A stretch of DNA of 64,000 nucleotides from Alcanivorax sp. (GCF_017794965.1 NZ_CP051240.1:124001-188000); one strand, 5' to 3'. Positions 1-9,783 are shown, counted from the stretch's first letter. Notes: a model not told the origin generated them from the letters alone. Made by a program: numbers and translations.

Positions 1-88
1 GCCTGCCTCATAAAAGGGGTGGACAACATAGAATCTCCTACGGGAAGGCCTTGGTAGCAGCCCCCTCCGCTAATCCGCGATGAACCAT

Positions 89-126
89 AAAAAAGCCCCC
101 GAGGGCAGAACCTTCGGGGGCTTTTT
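89..126. terminator. Rho-independent terminator, bidirectional in form
   Basis: A GC stem (GCCCCC at 95-100 pairing with GGGGGC at 116-121) is flanked by an A-run before it and a T-run after it, so it can work on either strand. It lies just past the stop of the large minus-strand gene and probably ends that transcript. Positions 1-88 hold nothing else I can identify. Confidence 0.85.
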
Positions 127-143
127 GTTGTTGCCACTGAGGA

Positions 144-3100
144 TCAGGCCGCCGGGCGTCTGCGCATCAGGCCAAGGGCGGTCAACAGCAGCAGGATATA
201 GCTGCCGGGGCTGCCGCCGTTGCCGGAGCCTGAGGCGAAGGGGTCATAGTCTTCAAGGCTGTCTGCGGCGGCCGCGGACACCACTGCACCGCGCAGGCTG
301 ATGCGGCCGTTCACGGTGCCGTCCGCATCATGGTTACCGCCGTCGGTGACGGAGAGGCTGACACAGTAGTCCCCCTTGCCGAGGCCATCTTCAAAGCGAC
401 TGTCCTGCGGGGAGGGGCAGTAACCTTCTGCGCCGGGTGCGGACTGCGCGGTCGTCACCCGGGTCCAGGTCTGATTGGCCAGGGCAATGAAGCGGGCATC
501 GGCCGGCAGCGGGCTGGATTGCGGAACAATCACCACGGTGCTGGCCCCGGGGTTCAGGCCATCGATGATGATGTCGTGCGCTTCTGTGGCGTCATTAACA
601 CGCATGCCGGCAGGCAGCGACACGTTGAAGGTGTCGATCAGGGTCTGGATATCCAGGGTGGCCGCGCCGTCCCCCAGTGCCAGGCTGGTGGCACCCAGTT
701 GCAGGCTCAGGCCCGGCTCGGTTTCCAGCAGGAACTGATCGCTGATGCCCGGGCGTGCCTGAATAATGCGGGCCATGTTCATGGCGAAGGTATTGGCATC
801 CAGGTAGTCGGGTACGCCGTCGTTGTTCACGTCACCAAAGCCTTCCACATCATCCGCCCAGCCGTGGGCATCGCTGTTCTCGCTACCCAGCACAGGGGCT
901 TCCGCCAGCACGTTCAGTGCCAGGCTGGTGTGGTCCGTGAGGGTGCCGTCGGAGACGGCCAGGGCCACGGTGTAGGTGCCGGCGGCGAGCAGGGCGGGGT
1001 CGAAGGTGAAGGTGTTGTCACTGGCGTCGGAATCCACCAGCTCGGCATCGGTGCCGGTCCAGTCGGTACTGAGGCTGTCCGCCGGGTTGACGTCATCGAC
1101 GATGGCGGTGACGGTGACCGGGCCCTGGTCGGCAATCACGATGCGCGTCGGGCGGCCGTTCTGGCTGGCGACCAGGCGGGCAGTCGGCGCCACATTGTCT
1201 TCGTGGATCACGATGTCCAGCTGGGTATAGAGACCGGGTATTGCCAGGCCGTTCTTGTCGCTTCCCAGGGTCAGCTGCAGGGTTTCGTTGCCCTCGGCAA
1301 TGCCATCATCAGTAAAGGACACGTCGATGCTGCCGGTGGTGTCGATGATGGAAATGGTGCCGGCAACCAGGTTGTGATCTGCACTGTCGGCCGTGCCGCC
1401 AAGCGTGAAGGGGATCTCGACGGGATATGCCCAAGGGCGGCCACTGAGATAAACCGTTATGGTCAGGGTATCCCCTTCGGCGCTGTGGAGCGTCTGGGGA
1501 AAGCTGGCCTGCGGGTTGAGCAAGACGAGCTGATTGGCGTTGGCTTCGTTGCCGGCCTGGTCGGTGGCGGTTCGTGAGATCGATGACTGTCCTGACATGA
1601 GATAGGCGCTGTCCGGGGTGGCCGGAATCGGGCCATCCCGACCGTCCTGGCCGAGTAGTTCACCGAGATCAACCAATGTGAACAGACCCGTGGCGTCAGC
1701 GTGGGTCTCTGGCGGCATCGGCAGGGTGGGCGGATAATCATCCACAGCCGGGTCGGAGTTGTTGTTGAACTCGTCCAGGTTGCTAATGCCGTCGCCATCC
1801 AGATCACCGCTGGCGTCGCTGTTGTCATAGGGATCCAGTCCCGCGGCTTCCTCGAAGTCGTTGTCCATGCCGTCATTATCAATGTCGCTGTCATTCACAT
1901 CGGGGATGGTGTCGCCATCGAAATCCGCCAGTACGGTCACCGAGAAACTGAGGGGGGTGGTGCTGGTGCCGTCACTCACCGTCAGGGTCAGGTTGGCGGT
2001 GCTGCCCACATCGGCGTTGCTTGGGGTGCCAGTGAGGGCGCCGTTGTTACTGTCGAAGCTGACCCAGTCAGGTTTGCCGGTGAGGGTCAGGGTGAGAGAG
2101 TCACCGTCGGCATCTGTCGGGTTGGAAATGAAACTCCATGGCACGTTCTCCACCGCGCTTTGCTGCGGAGTGCCGTTGATCACCGGCGCATCGTTGGAAG
2201 CGCTGATGGTCAGGTTGACGGTGAAGTCAGCGTGGCCGCCATGGCTGTCGGTGACCCGTGCCACAAAGCTGTCGGTGCCGTTGTAGTCGGCATTCGGGGT
2301 GTAATCAATGGCCGGGGAGGGGCCGGCGCCCGACACACTGGCGGTGCCATGGGTCGCCGCGCTCTGCAGGCTCCATACCAGGGTGTTGGCGGTGCCGTCT
2401 TCCACATCGGATGCGTTCAGTTGCAGCGCGAAAGCGGTGGGCGTGTTGTCTTCATCAATGGTCAGGTTGACCGCGTTGCCTTGCTCGATGGCCGGGTCGT
2501 CATTTACGGAAGCGACCGTGACGCTGAAGGCATGCTGTGCAGTGCCGCCGGCGCCATCCAGAACCTGGACCGTATAACTGTCGGTGCCATAGTAGTCCTG
2601 GTCCGGTGTGTAGATGACGGTGGCGTTGTTGATCTCCAGGCTGCCATGCAGAGGCTGGAGGAGGGCGGCGGTGGTCAGCTCGGTGTTGTCCACATCGCTG
2701 ATGTTGAGCGTCACCGACAGGCTGTTGTCTTCATCGGTGGCATAATCGCCGCTGTCACCTTCGGCAATCACCGGGTCGTCGTTCACGGCTGCAAAGGTCA
2801 GCTGCGCGGAGACCATGGGACTGGACAGGGAGCCATCAGTGGCCTGCCAGCCAAAGCTGGTGGTGCCGGACCAGTTACTGGCAGGTTCGAAGGTCAGGTG
2901 GTCCAGGGTGGCAAGGGGCAGTGTTTCGCCCAGCGAGACCAGGCTGCCATTGGCCTTTTTCAGGGTGCCGGCGTTGGCGCCCACCGGCAGACTGGCGATC
3001 ACCACGGACACGGCCTGCTCATCCAGTTCGGTAATGGCTGTGCTGAACGCGGATGCCGGGATGGTCAGCGGGGTGTCTTCATGGCCGCTCAACGAAAAAG

Positions 3101-4265
3101 CGGTGGCATTGGGCGGGCGATTCACGGTGAGGGTGAATGCCTGGCTGGCATTGCTGCCAATCCCGTTGCTGGCGGTAAGGGTGAGTGGGTAGCTACCGGT
3201 GCTGCTGGTGGGGGTGCCGCTGAGAACCCCTGAACTACTGAAAGTGACGCCGGGGGGGAGGGTGCCGGTATGACTGAAAGTGGGCGCCGGGTAGCCATTG
3301 GCAGTGACGGTGAAGCTGCCGCTGACCCCTTGCTGGAAGGTGGTGGCGGCACTGCTGGTAATGGCGGGCGGTGCCTCCACAGTCAGATTGAAGTTCTTGA
3401 TGACCGAGCCCACGCTGCTGCTGGCTTTGATCTGGAGCGGATAGACGCCGCCGGTACCCGCAGCGGGGGTGCCGCTGAGGTGATGGTTGGTGTTGTCCCA
3501 GGTGACCCCGGCAGGCAGGCTGCCGGAGAGGGTGATGTCGGGTTCCGGGATGCCGGAAGCGGCAAATTGCACAGGTCCGCCCGCCAGCCCTTCGCGGAAG
3601 GTGCTGCTGGCCGGGGCGCTGGTAAAGGCGGGCGGGAAGCTGCCGCCACCAGGGGTGACATACATCGAGTCCATTACCACCGCAGTGGTGTCATTGTTTT
3701 CAGCATAATTTTTCGGGAAGGCCAGCCAGAGCCGGATCTGGGTGATGCTGGAAAAGTCCGGGGCCTGCCCTTGCGAAAAACAGACCGGGTTAACGTCGCA
3801 ATAAAAATTCAGTGCCAGTGACTGGCCGGTGGGCACTTCGCCGATACCGGTGCTGTAGGTGCCGGTCTTGCCGCCGCCGGTCACATTGATGCTGACATGA
3901 AGCGCGATGCTTTCACCTTCCGGGGCGTTTGCGCGGGTAATGCTGTCCATGACCAGGAAAAACTGGTCATTGGTGGCTCCGTCGGTAAGATCAATGGGGC
4001 TGGCGAAGTTGTATACCAGTTCCACGGCCCCTGCCGTATTACCGTTGCCGCCCAGGGTCAGTTGGGCCTTGCCGCCGGACTCGGAGAAACTGGAGCCATT
4101 GGTGGTGGTGGACGAACTGGGCAATGGAAATTGTGTGACGTCACGGGTGGCGCTGCCGACGACGGGTGTAAAACCATCGATTTGAATAAGGTCTGCCAGA
4201 GCGGCCATGGGCAGTAATAAACTTGCAAGCACAAGCCGTGCAAGTATGCGTCGCCAGAATTGCAT
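144..4265 (-). CDS. Large secreted repeat protein with cadherin/Ig-like domains and GlyGly-CTERM tail
   Basis: A 1373-residue exported protein. It has an N-terminal signal peptide (about residues 1-24), then putative-Ig and cadherin-like beta-sandwich repeats (repeated 'VNDDPVI..' and 'LSGTP' motifs) over roughly 200-800. Next is an Asp-rich calcium-binding thrombospondin-3-like stretch (DFDGDTIPDVNDSDIDNDG, about 810-870), then a Calx-beta-like and further Ig-like segment. The C-terminal part looks like the choice-of-anchor U domain, followed by a Gly/Ser linker, one hydrophobic helix and RRR. That tail fits GlyGly-CTERM sorting signals, which rhombosortase cleaves for type II secreted or surface proteins. 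Adhesion is a reasonable guess; no enzyme domain is seen. It is monocistronic and divergent from the AraC gene. Confidence 0.85.
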   Translation of the reverse strand: MQFWRRILARLVLASLLLPMAALADLIQIDGFTPVVGSATRDVTQFPLPSSSTTTNGSSFSESGGKAQLTLGGNGNTAGAVELVYNFASPIDLTDGATNDQFFLVMDSITRANAPEGESIALHVSINVTGGGKTGTYSTGIGEVPTGQSLALNFYCDVNPVCFSQGQAPDFSSITQIRLWLAFPKNYAENNDTTAVVMDSMYVTPGGGSFPPAFTSAPASSTFREGLAGGPVQFAASGIPEPDITLSGSLPAGVTWDNTNHHLSGTPAAGTGGVYPLQIKASSSVGSVIKNFNLTVEAPPAITSSAATTFQQGVSGSFTVTANGYPAPTFSHTGTLPPGVTFSSSGVLSGTPTSSTGSYPLTLTASNGIGSNASQAFTLTVNRPPNATAFSLSGHEDTPLTIPASAFSTAITELDEQAVSVVIASLPVGANAGTLKKANGSLVSLGETLPLATLDHLTFEPASNWSGTTSFGWQATDGSLSSPMVSAQLTFAAVNDDPVIAEGDSGDYATDEDNSLSVTLNISDVDNTELTTAALLQPLHGSLEINNATVIYTPDQDYYGTDSYTVQVLDGAGGTAQHAFSVTVASVNDDPAIEQGNAVNLTIDEDNTPTAFALQLNASDVEDGTANTLVWSLQSAATHGTASVSGAGPSPAIDYTPNADYNGTDSFVARVTDSHGGHADFTVNLTISASNDAPVINGTPQQSAVENVPWSFISNPTDADGDSLTLTLTGKPDWVSFDSNNGALTGTPSNADVGSTANLTLTVSDGTSTTPLSFSVTVLADFDGDTIPDVNDSDIDNDGMDNDFEEAAGLDPYDNSDASGDLDGDGISNLDEFNNNSDPAVDDYPPTLPMPPETHADATGLFTLVDLGELLGQDGRDGPIPATPDSAYLMSGQSSISRTATDQAGNEANANQLVLLNPQASFPQTLHSAEGDTLTITVYLSGRPWAYPVEIPFTLGGTADSADHNLVAGTISIIDTTGSIDVSFTDDGIAEGNETLQLTLGSDKNGLAIPGLYTQLDIVIHEDNVAPTARLVASQNGRPTRIVIADQGPVTVTAIVDDVNPADSLSTDWTGTDAELVDSDASDNTFTFDPALLAAGTYTVALAVSDGTLTDHTSLALNVLAEAPVLGSENSDAHGWADDVEGFGDVNNDGVPDYLDANTFAMNMARIIQARPGISDQFLLETEPGLSLQLGATSLALGDGAATLDIQTLIDTFNVSLPAGMRVNDATEAHDIIIDGLNPGASTVVIVPQSSPLPADARFIALANQTWTRVTTAQSAPGAEGYCPSPQDSRFEDGLGKGDYCVSLSVTDGGNHDADGTVNGRISLRGAVVSAAAADSLEDYDPFASGSGNGGSPGSYILLLLTALGLMRRRPAA

Positions 4266-4369
4266 TGTTTCCCCCGCGGGGCAGTGGGTGCCCCATTGAT
4301 ATTGTGGTTAGCGCGGGAAACGTAGCACACTTGGCTGGGGTTAATGCGCAAATATTTATATCATTTCCC

Positions 4370-4381
4370 TGATAATTATCA
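4370..4381. promoter_or_regulatory. Palindrome TGATAATTATCA upstream of AraC gene
   Basis: A perfect 12-bp palindrome lies 23 bp before the preferred GTG start of the AraC regulator. It contains both half-site cores of a Fur box (GATAAT and ATTATC) but with a shorter spacer than the classic 7-1-7 box. PchR/AlcR-type AraC regulators are often Fur-controlled, so a weak or degenerate Fur site is possible; chance is not excluded. Confidence 0.4.
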
Positions 4382-4403
4382 TTTTGGGGTAGAGGAATTT
4401 GCA

Positions 4404-5369
4404 GTGAACGACGACAGGCGGGATTCCGGCCGATTGACAATATTCGACGCCCCCAGTGATGAGCTGCACATGGTGGAGGGGGAGCTGTTCGAGATTCCCG
4501 GTGTGCGCGGGCGCATCGAAAGAGTCGATTTTGGCACCGGCCTGACACTGCGTATTGCCGAGCTCAATGTGCAGGAAGAGGCGTATTTCGCAGTGCAGAA
4601 TTCCATTGCACCGGGATGGATTGGGGGAAGCTGGAACATTCTGGGGGATATCCATATCCAGCCACCAGGACAGTCATTGTTATCCTGCTCCGAAGATGAG
4701 GCATTGCTGATGCGCGTGGATACACCGGGAACGCGTTATCTGCTGCCGGCCGGACAGTGGATTCGCCATGTGGGTGTGACCTGTACTCTGGCATCGCTGG
4801 CCCAGCGTTTCGGGGAGGCCATCCCGGAGCGACTTGCGCCGTTCCTGGGTGACGGAGAGGAAGAGGTGGCCATTCGCAAGGTGGAGGTGTCCGCACAGTT
4901 GCGCAATGTGGCGTCCAGCATGTTTTCCCGCCAACTTCAGGGGCCAGGCCGACGTTTTCAACTTGAGGCGCTGTCCATTCTTTTTTTGCATGAATTGATT
5001 GAGGGGTACTGCGGCGACCCGGTGGAGCGGGATGAGGCGTTAGCAGAATGGGAACTGGCTGCCCACAGTGAATTGGTGGCGCGAATTCAGGCAGAACCCG
5101 GTGCCCCGTTGGTGGCCAGTCAGTTGGCCGAGGAAATGGGGCTGACCGAGAACCGGCTGAATACCCTATTCAAGCTGCAGACCGGCAAGCGGTTTGCCGA
5201 GTTTCTGCGCAGCGAGAGGATGCTCTGCGCGCGACGGTTGCTTGAGGAAGAGGGGGTGGCGCTCAAGCAGGTGGCGCAGACCGTGGGATTTAATCATGTA
5301 AGTAATTTCTCCCGCGCCTATAAACGCTGGTTTGGTGAAAATCCGGGCCGCACCCTGCGGCGTCCATGA
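4404..5369 (+). CDS. AraC-family transcriptional regulator, PchR-like
   Basis: About 321 residues. The C-terminal 100 residues form a complete double helix-turn-helix AraC domain (LVASQLAEEMGLTENRLNTLF, then VALKQVAQTVGFNHVSNFSRAYKRWFGENPGR), closest in style to siderophore regulators such as PchR. The N-terminal part is the variable effector-binding region. I prefer GTG at 4404, with AGAGGA seven bases upstream, over the ATG at 4344, because the earlier start would put the TGATAATTATCA palindrome inside the gene. It is divergent from the GlyGly-CTERM gene. No siderophore genes are in the window, so its target is unknown. Confidence 0.85.
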   Translation: MNDDRRDSGRLTIFDAPSDELHMVEGELFEIPGVRGRIERVDFGTGLTLRIAELNVQEEAYFAVQNSIAPGWIGGSWNILGDIHIQPPGQSLLSCSEDEALLMRVDTPGTRYLLPAGQWIRHVGVTCTLASLAQRFGEAIPERLAPFLGDGEEEVAIRKVEVSAQLRNVASSMFSRQLQGPGRRFQLEALSILFLHELIEGYCGDPVERDEALAEWELAAHSELVARIQAEPGAPLVASQLAEEMGLTENRLNTLFKLQTGKRFAEFLRSERMLCARRLLEEEGVALKQVAQTVGFNHVSNFSRAYKRWFGENPGRTLRRP

Positions 5370-5607
5370 CGCTCCTCCGTCCGCGGCGTGCTTCTTATAC
5401 GAAAGATGCATAACAGGAAAGAGCTTGATGCATTTTGGAATGCCCTGAAGGAAAAGCCTTTTATATCAATGGCCTGGATTTTCAGGGGCAGTGGCATTAC
5501 GGGCGAATTGGCCTTTAGTCTGCCTTGGATTGAGGCGGGTTCAGGCGCACATTAAACGGACACATTGAAACGGGCGAAGCCCGCCTGTCCCCACGGAAGG
5601 GGTGGTT

Positions 5608-7743
5608 ATGAATACGCTATCACTGGATGCTGTTACGCACTCTCTGGGCGTCAGTTATGAACGCATGGTAGAGATGGCAGATGAAGGGATCTGGGTACTG
5701 GATCATGTGGCCCGGATCCAGTTTGTGAACCCCCGTTTGGCAGCCATGCTGGGCTATTCGCAGCAGGCATTGTGTGGCCATTCTGCCCTTGAGTTTCTTG
5801 ACCCGCGCGAATCCCGCGCGCTGGCCCATATCACCCTGACCAACCGTCAGCGACAGAATGAGGAATTTCAGCAGCTGCGCTTCCTGCACAAGGATGGCCG
5901 TTCTCTGTTGGTGAAGGTGGGCAGTACCCCACTGTTCGATGCAGGAGGGAACTACACCGGTTCCATGGGCGTACTGACCGACATGACGCTGCGTGCCCAG
6001 ATGGAGGCCAGGGAGGCTGCCCGTGCCCGTGCGCTCTATCTGATTGCCACCGGTGCAGACCTTCCAGCCATTCTGGATGCCATTGTGCTGGGAGTGGAAG
6101 CCCAGCATCCGGGCGCGTTGTGCAGCATCCTGTTGCTGGATGCCAGCGGTGATCATGTCACTCTTGGCTCCGCGCCCCATCTGCCGTCGTTCTACAACGA
6201 CGCGATTCATGGCGCGCCAATCGGTCCCCGGGCGGGATCTTGCGGCACGGCGGCCTACACCGGTAAGCGTGTGATCGTCGAAAACATCAATACCGACCCG
6301 CTATGGGATGATTACCGCGCACTTGCCCTGCAGGCGGGGCTGGAGTCGTGCTGGTCTGAACCGATTCGGGACTCTGCCGGCAAGGTGCTGGGCACTTTCG
6401 CCATTTATCACCGTGAACCTCATCGCCCCGATGATGACGATATCGAGACGATTGCCGCTTCTGCCAGCCTGGCGGCGATTGCCATTGAGCGATGCCGTGA
6501 CCAGCGCCGTGTACTTGAGATGAATGAGGAGCTGGAGCAGAAGGTTCGTATCAGAACGCTTGAGCTGAATCGCGAGAAAGACCGGGCCGAAGCAGCCAGC
6601 AGGGCCAAGAGCGAGTTTGTATCGAATATCAGTCATGAAATTCGTACTCCCATGCACAGCATTCAGGGCTTGCTGGAACTGCTGGGCAAAACCGGACTTG
6701 ATGAAACGCAGAGCGCATATCTCGGCAAGATTGATCTCGCAGTTCAGCATCTGCTTGGCATCATCAACAGCGTGCTGGATTTCTCCAGGATTGAGACCGG
6801 GAAATTCCAGCTGGACCGGCAGCATTACTCGCTGCGCGCAGTGCTCAATAATGTGGAAAGCCAGCTAGCGAACAGTGCAGCCAGTAAAGGCCTTAACCTT
6901 GTGTTTCACGTGGCTGAGGGGGTGCCTGACCATCTCTATGGTGATCCGCTCCGGCTGGGGCAGGTGCTGATCAACTATATCGGCAACGCCATCAAGTTCA
7001 GTGATCATGGTGATATTCGTATTTCCGCCAAACTCATCAATCAGGATGGCCGCACCTGCAAGCTGCGATTCCTGGTGCGCGATCAGGGGATTGGCATTCC
7101 TCAGGAGGTGCAGAAATCCTTGTTCCGTCCCTTCGAGCAGGGCGACAGTTCCACCACCCGGGAGTATGGCGGGACGGGTTTGGGGCTGGCAATTTGCCGC
7201 AACATTGTGGAGGCCACTGGCGGCCAGGTCGGGGTGGAAAGTGAGCCGGGCAAGGGCAGTGAATTCTGGTTTACCACTCGCATGGGAATTACCGACGGCA
7301 AGGTGCCACAGCATAAAGACCGCCTGGAGCCTGAAGAACTCCAGCGACTTCAGGGCTGCCAGATATTGCTGGTCGAAGACAACGAAGTGAACCAGATGGT
7401 AGCGCGGGAATTGTTGATGCAGGCGGGGGTAGATGTGGCGGTTGCGAGTAATGGCCAGCAGGCCCTGGAGGCGCTGGGCAGGCAGCGTTATGACGCGGTC
7501 TTGATGGATGTGCAGATGCCGGTCATGGATGGCTATGAGGCCACGCGGCGGATACGGCAGACGCCGGCGTTGCGAGACAATGTGATCATTGCGATGACCG
7601 CCAATGCGGGCCGGGAGGACAAACAGGCTGCTTTTGCTGCGGGGGTCGATGATTTTGTCAGCAAACCGATTCGGGCGGTGCGTCTTTATCAGGCCTTGCT
7701 GAAGAACATGGCCCTTGCCTCGTTCCGGGAGGGGGAGGAATGA
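5608..7743 (+). CDS. Hybrid sensor histidine kinase (PAS-GAF-HisKA-HATPase-REC)
   Basis: 711 residues, cytoplasmic, with no membrane segment. Domains in order are a PAS sensor (about 15-130), a GAF domain (about 145-300), a short coiled linker, HisKA with H-box SNISHEIRTP (His343), HATPase_c with NYIGNAIKFS and GGTGLGL boxes, and a C-terminal receiver with phosphoacceptor Asp634 in DVQMPVMDG. Such kinases pass phosphate from His to their own receiver and then usually to a separate Hpt protein, which is not nearby. ATG 5608 follows GGAAGG at good spacing; GTG 5602 is also in frame. The signal sensed cannot be read from sequence. Confidence 0.9.
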   Translation: MNTLSLDAVTHSLGVSYERMVEMADEGIWVLDHVARIQFVNPRLAAMLGYSQQALCGHSALEFLDPRESRALAHITLTNRQRQNEEFQQLRFLHKDGRSLLVKVGSTPLFDAGGNYTGSMGVLTDMTLRAQMEAREAARARALYLIATGADLPAILDAIVLGVEAQHPGALCSILLLDASGDHVTLGSAPHLPSFYNDAIHGAPIGPRAGSCGTAAYTGKRVIVENINTDPLWDDYRALALQAGLESCWSEPIRDSAGKVLGTFAIYHREPHRPDDDDIETIAASASLAAIAIERCRDQRRVLEMNEELEQKVRIRTLELNREKDRAEAASRAKSEFVSNISHEIRTPMHSIQGLLELLGKTGLDETQSAYLGKIDLAVQHLLGIINSVLDFSRIETGKFQLDRQHYSLRAVLNNVESQLANSAASKGLNLVFHVAEGVPDHLYGDPLRLGQVLINYIGNAIKFSDHGDIRISAKLINQDGRTCKLRFLVRDQGIGIPQEVQKSLFRPFEQGDSSTTREYGGTGLGLAICRNIVEATGGQVGVESEPGKGSEFWFTTRMGITDGKVPQHKDRLEPEELQRLQGCQILLVEDNEVNQMVARELLMQAGVDVAVASNGQQALEALGRQRYDAVLMDVQMPVMDGYEATRRIRQTPALRDNVIIAMTANAGREDKQAAFAAGVDDFVSKPIRAVRLYQALLKNMALASFREGEE

Positions 7744-7888
7744 ACAGTGGCAATGGACAGGCGTGGCGATTGCTGTGACTGCCGTCCTTGTCATGGCCGT
7801 GTTTGCAGACAACACTGTCGTCTCACAGAACAAGGCCCGTGCAGACGCAACGGGCAGAATCTGGCGCCGCACCGGGCAGGATGCCGGT

Positions 7889-8215
7889 ATGCAGGTGGCC
7901 TTTACCTGGGGAAAACAAGTGTTGAATCTGTTTCGCGCTGCGAGTCTGGCCGAAGGGCTATCCTTCCTGGTGATCCTGAGTGTGTCACTGGGGCTGATCA
8001 GTCGCGATTATGTCTTCATGATCGGCATGACCCATGGAGTGCTGTTTCTGGTCTACATGGTGTTGTCATTGTGGGTGAGTAACAGCCGGAACTGGTCTGT
8101 GATGGTGTGGTTACTGATCTTTCTGGCGGCGGTGGTTCCCTTCGCTTTTATCGGCGTGGAGCTGTTTCTGCGTCGCGAAGAGCAGAAGGGACTGCAACAA
8201 GCTGACCCGGCCTGA
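7889..8215 (+). CDS. DUF3817 small membrane protein
   Basis: A 108-residue inner-membrane protein with three hydrophobic segments. The pattern 'VLNLFRAASLAEGLSFLVIL', then 'GMTHGVLFLVYMVLSL', is that of the DUF3817 family (YdzA-like), whose role is unknown. The reading frame is open further upstream (to 7715), but family members begin just before the LFR..SLAEG motif, and GGGCAGG precedes the ATG at 7889. I therefore treat the longer form as an artefact. It sits 145 bp after the kinase gene on the same strand. Confidence 0.75.
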   Translation: MQVAFTWGKQVLNLFRAASLAEGLSFLVILSVSLGLISRDYVFMIGMTHGVLFLVYMVLSLWVSNSRNWSVMVWLLIFLAAVVPFAFIGVELFLRREEQKGLQQADPA

Positions 8216-8295
8216 GCGTCACTGGCCAGGGGCCCAAAACAAGGACATTCCTGCGGGAATAACAAGAATGACTATGGTGGACACCGTTACACAGC

Positions 8296-9315
8296 ATGAA
8301 CTCTGTCGACATCATTTATCGTATCAAGTTGGATCAGGACAGACTGGAAACATTCAACTTCCGGCTCGACGACGAGACCTTTGACCTGATCGGGGAGGAG
8401 GTGGCGGACCCGCCTGCCTGGACGCGTCTGGATTACCGCCAGTGTTCCCATTGTCCCCTGTCTACGGACACCCATACCCACTGTCCGCTGGCATTGCAGT
8501 TACACACCATTGTGGACCGCTTCCATGACACCCGTTCCATTGATGAGGCTGTTGTGGAAGTGATCACTGAAGAGCGGCGGGTGCGCCAGAAAACCCCGTT
8601 GCAGCGGGTGATCGCCTCCATGCTGGACCTCATATACCCGATTTGTGGCTGTCCCAAGACCGCCTTCATGAAGCCGCTGGCCCGCTTCCATCTGCCTCTA
8701 TGCTCGGAGGAAGAAACCGTATTCCGGGTGTCGGGCATGTATCTGCTGGCGCAATATTTTCTGAGCCGTACACGCAGTGGGCAGGGGCGTATAGAGTTCG
8801 ATGGCCTCACGGATATCTATAATGATCTGCATACCCTGAATGCGGCGGTAGCCAGCCGGCTGCAGTCCGCGACCACCTCCGATTCCTCCAAGAACGCCAT
8901 TACCCTGATGGATATGTATTCCACCCTGGTGCCCTTGTTGCTGGAAGATGAATTGGTGGAGATGCGCGGTTTCTTCCAGGCGTATTTGCCGGACGACAAG
9001 GAAAAGCCGCAGGTCTTGAGCAACTATCTGGAGAAAGCCAAGGCCTTCTCCACGGATCTGGAACATCTTGAACTCACCCCGAAAGATGAGGAGCAGGCAG
9101 CGGATGATGACGTGCCGGAGTGGCTGAGGGCCGCTCGGGGCGAGTTGGAGGAGGCGCAACCCGAACCCGCACAGGAAGACGCAGAAGGGAAGGAAGAGGT
9201 CGCCGAGGAAGATACCCCCTTCTTCACCTCCGATGGTCTGAAGCTGGAACTCACCCCCATGGACGAGCCTTCCGGGGAAGACGATGATGAGACGCGTCCG
9301 GATCCTCCGGGCTGA
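8296..9315 (+). CDS. Conserved hypothetical protein with Cys/His-rich motif
   Basis: 339 residues, soluble, of no family I can name with confidence. The N-terminal third has paired cysteine motifs (CSHCPLS and HCPLA around residues 50-65) and later YPICGCP, which could bind a metal. The middle is helical. The last 80 residues are low-complexity and very acidic (runs of Glu/Asp with repeated 'LELTP'), suggesting a disordered tail. It is followed 35 bp later by the SpoIIAA-like gene, so the two may be co-transcribed. Translation and context support a real gene; the function is unknown. Confidence 0.7.
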   Translation: MNSVDIIYRIKLDQDRLETFNFRLDDETFDLIGEEVADPPAWTRLDYRQCSHCPLSTDTHTHCPLALQLHTIVDRFHDTRSIDEAVVEVITEERRVRQKTPLQRVIASMLDLIYPICGCPKTAFMKPLARFHLPLCSEEETVFRVSGMYLLAQYFLSRTRSGQGRIEFDGLTDIYNDLHTLNAAVASRLQSATTSDSSKNAITLMDMYSTLVPLLLEDELVEMRGFFQAYLPDDKEKPQVLSNYLEKAKAFSTDLEHLELTPKDEEQAADDDVPEWLRAARGELEEAQPEPAQEDAEGKEEVAEEDTPFFTSDGLKLELTPMDEPSGEDDDETRPDPPG

Positions 9316-9350
9316 CATTTTTACGGAGACTGAACAAGGGAGTGACAGTC

Positions 9351-9713
9351 ATGAAAGTACTCTACGACGAGGCCACTAATGTGGCCAGTGTCTGGCCCGA
9401 GGCACCGCTGAGCGAGGCAGATTTCGTCGACGTGGCTACCCGGATTGACCCTGCCATAGAGCGTCACGGCGAGCTGAAAGGGCTGGTTATCGCCACGGAC
9501 TCCTTCCCCGGTTGGGAGTCGTTTTCCGCACTGGTGCACCATCTGCGTTTCGTCCGTGACCATCACCGGGCCGTTCGCCGTGTGGCGCTGGTGACAGATT
9601 CCTCGCTTGGCATATTGGCGGAAAAGATCGCCGACCATTTTGTGTCCGCCGAGATCCGACATTTTCCTTTTGCAGAGATTGCCCGTGCCCAGCAGTGGGT
9701 GGCTGGCGAATAA
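9351..9713 (+). CDS. SpoIIAA-like (STAS/SEC14-type) protein
   Basis: 120 residues with the alternating strand-helix pattern of SpoIIAA-like proteins (formerly DUF3478): an N-terminal 'KVLYDEATNVASVWPEAPLS' strand pair, then 'GLVIATDSFPGWESFSALVHHLRFVRDHH' and 'RRVALVTDSS'. These are small soluble proteins found in many bacteria, of unclear role. ATG 9351 is preferred because AAGGGA lies nine bases upstream; the in-frame GTG at 9342 has none. Likely co-transcribed with the preceding gene. Confidence 0.75.
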   Translation: MKVLYDEATNVASVWPEAPLSEADFVDVATRIDPAIERHGELKGLVIATDSFPGWESFSALVHHLRFVRDHHRAVRRVALVTDSSLGILAEKIADHFVSAEIRHFPFAEIARAQQWVAGE

Positions 9714-9755
9714 GGAGCTTGAACGCGAAATGGTTTTGGGAAAGGCAGGGAAAAA

Positions 9756-9783
9756 CTTCGTTTGCGAGCAAACTCCCACAGGT
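9756..9783. repeat. REP-like half element
   Basis: TTTGCGAGCAAACTCCCACAG is the reverse of the TGTGGGAGTTTGCTCGCAAA type of extragenic palindrome common in pseudomonad-like genomes. It contains a small dyad (TTTGC..GCAAA) and lies between the SpoIIAA-like gene and katG. Confidence 0.5.

Noticed and set aside
330..3233. Long plus-strand open frames opposite the GlyGly-CTERM gene
   Set aside because: They are Gly/Val-rich shadows caused by high GC; the minus strand carries a signal peptide, repeat domains and sorting tail.
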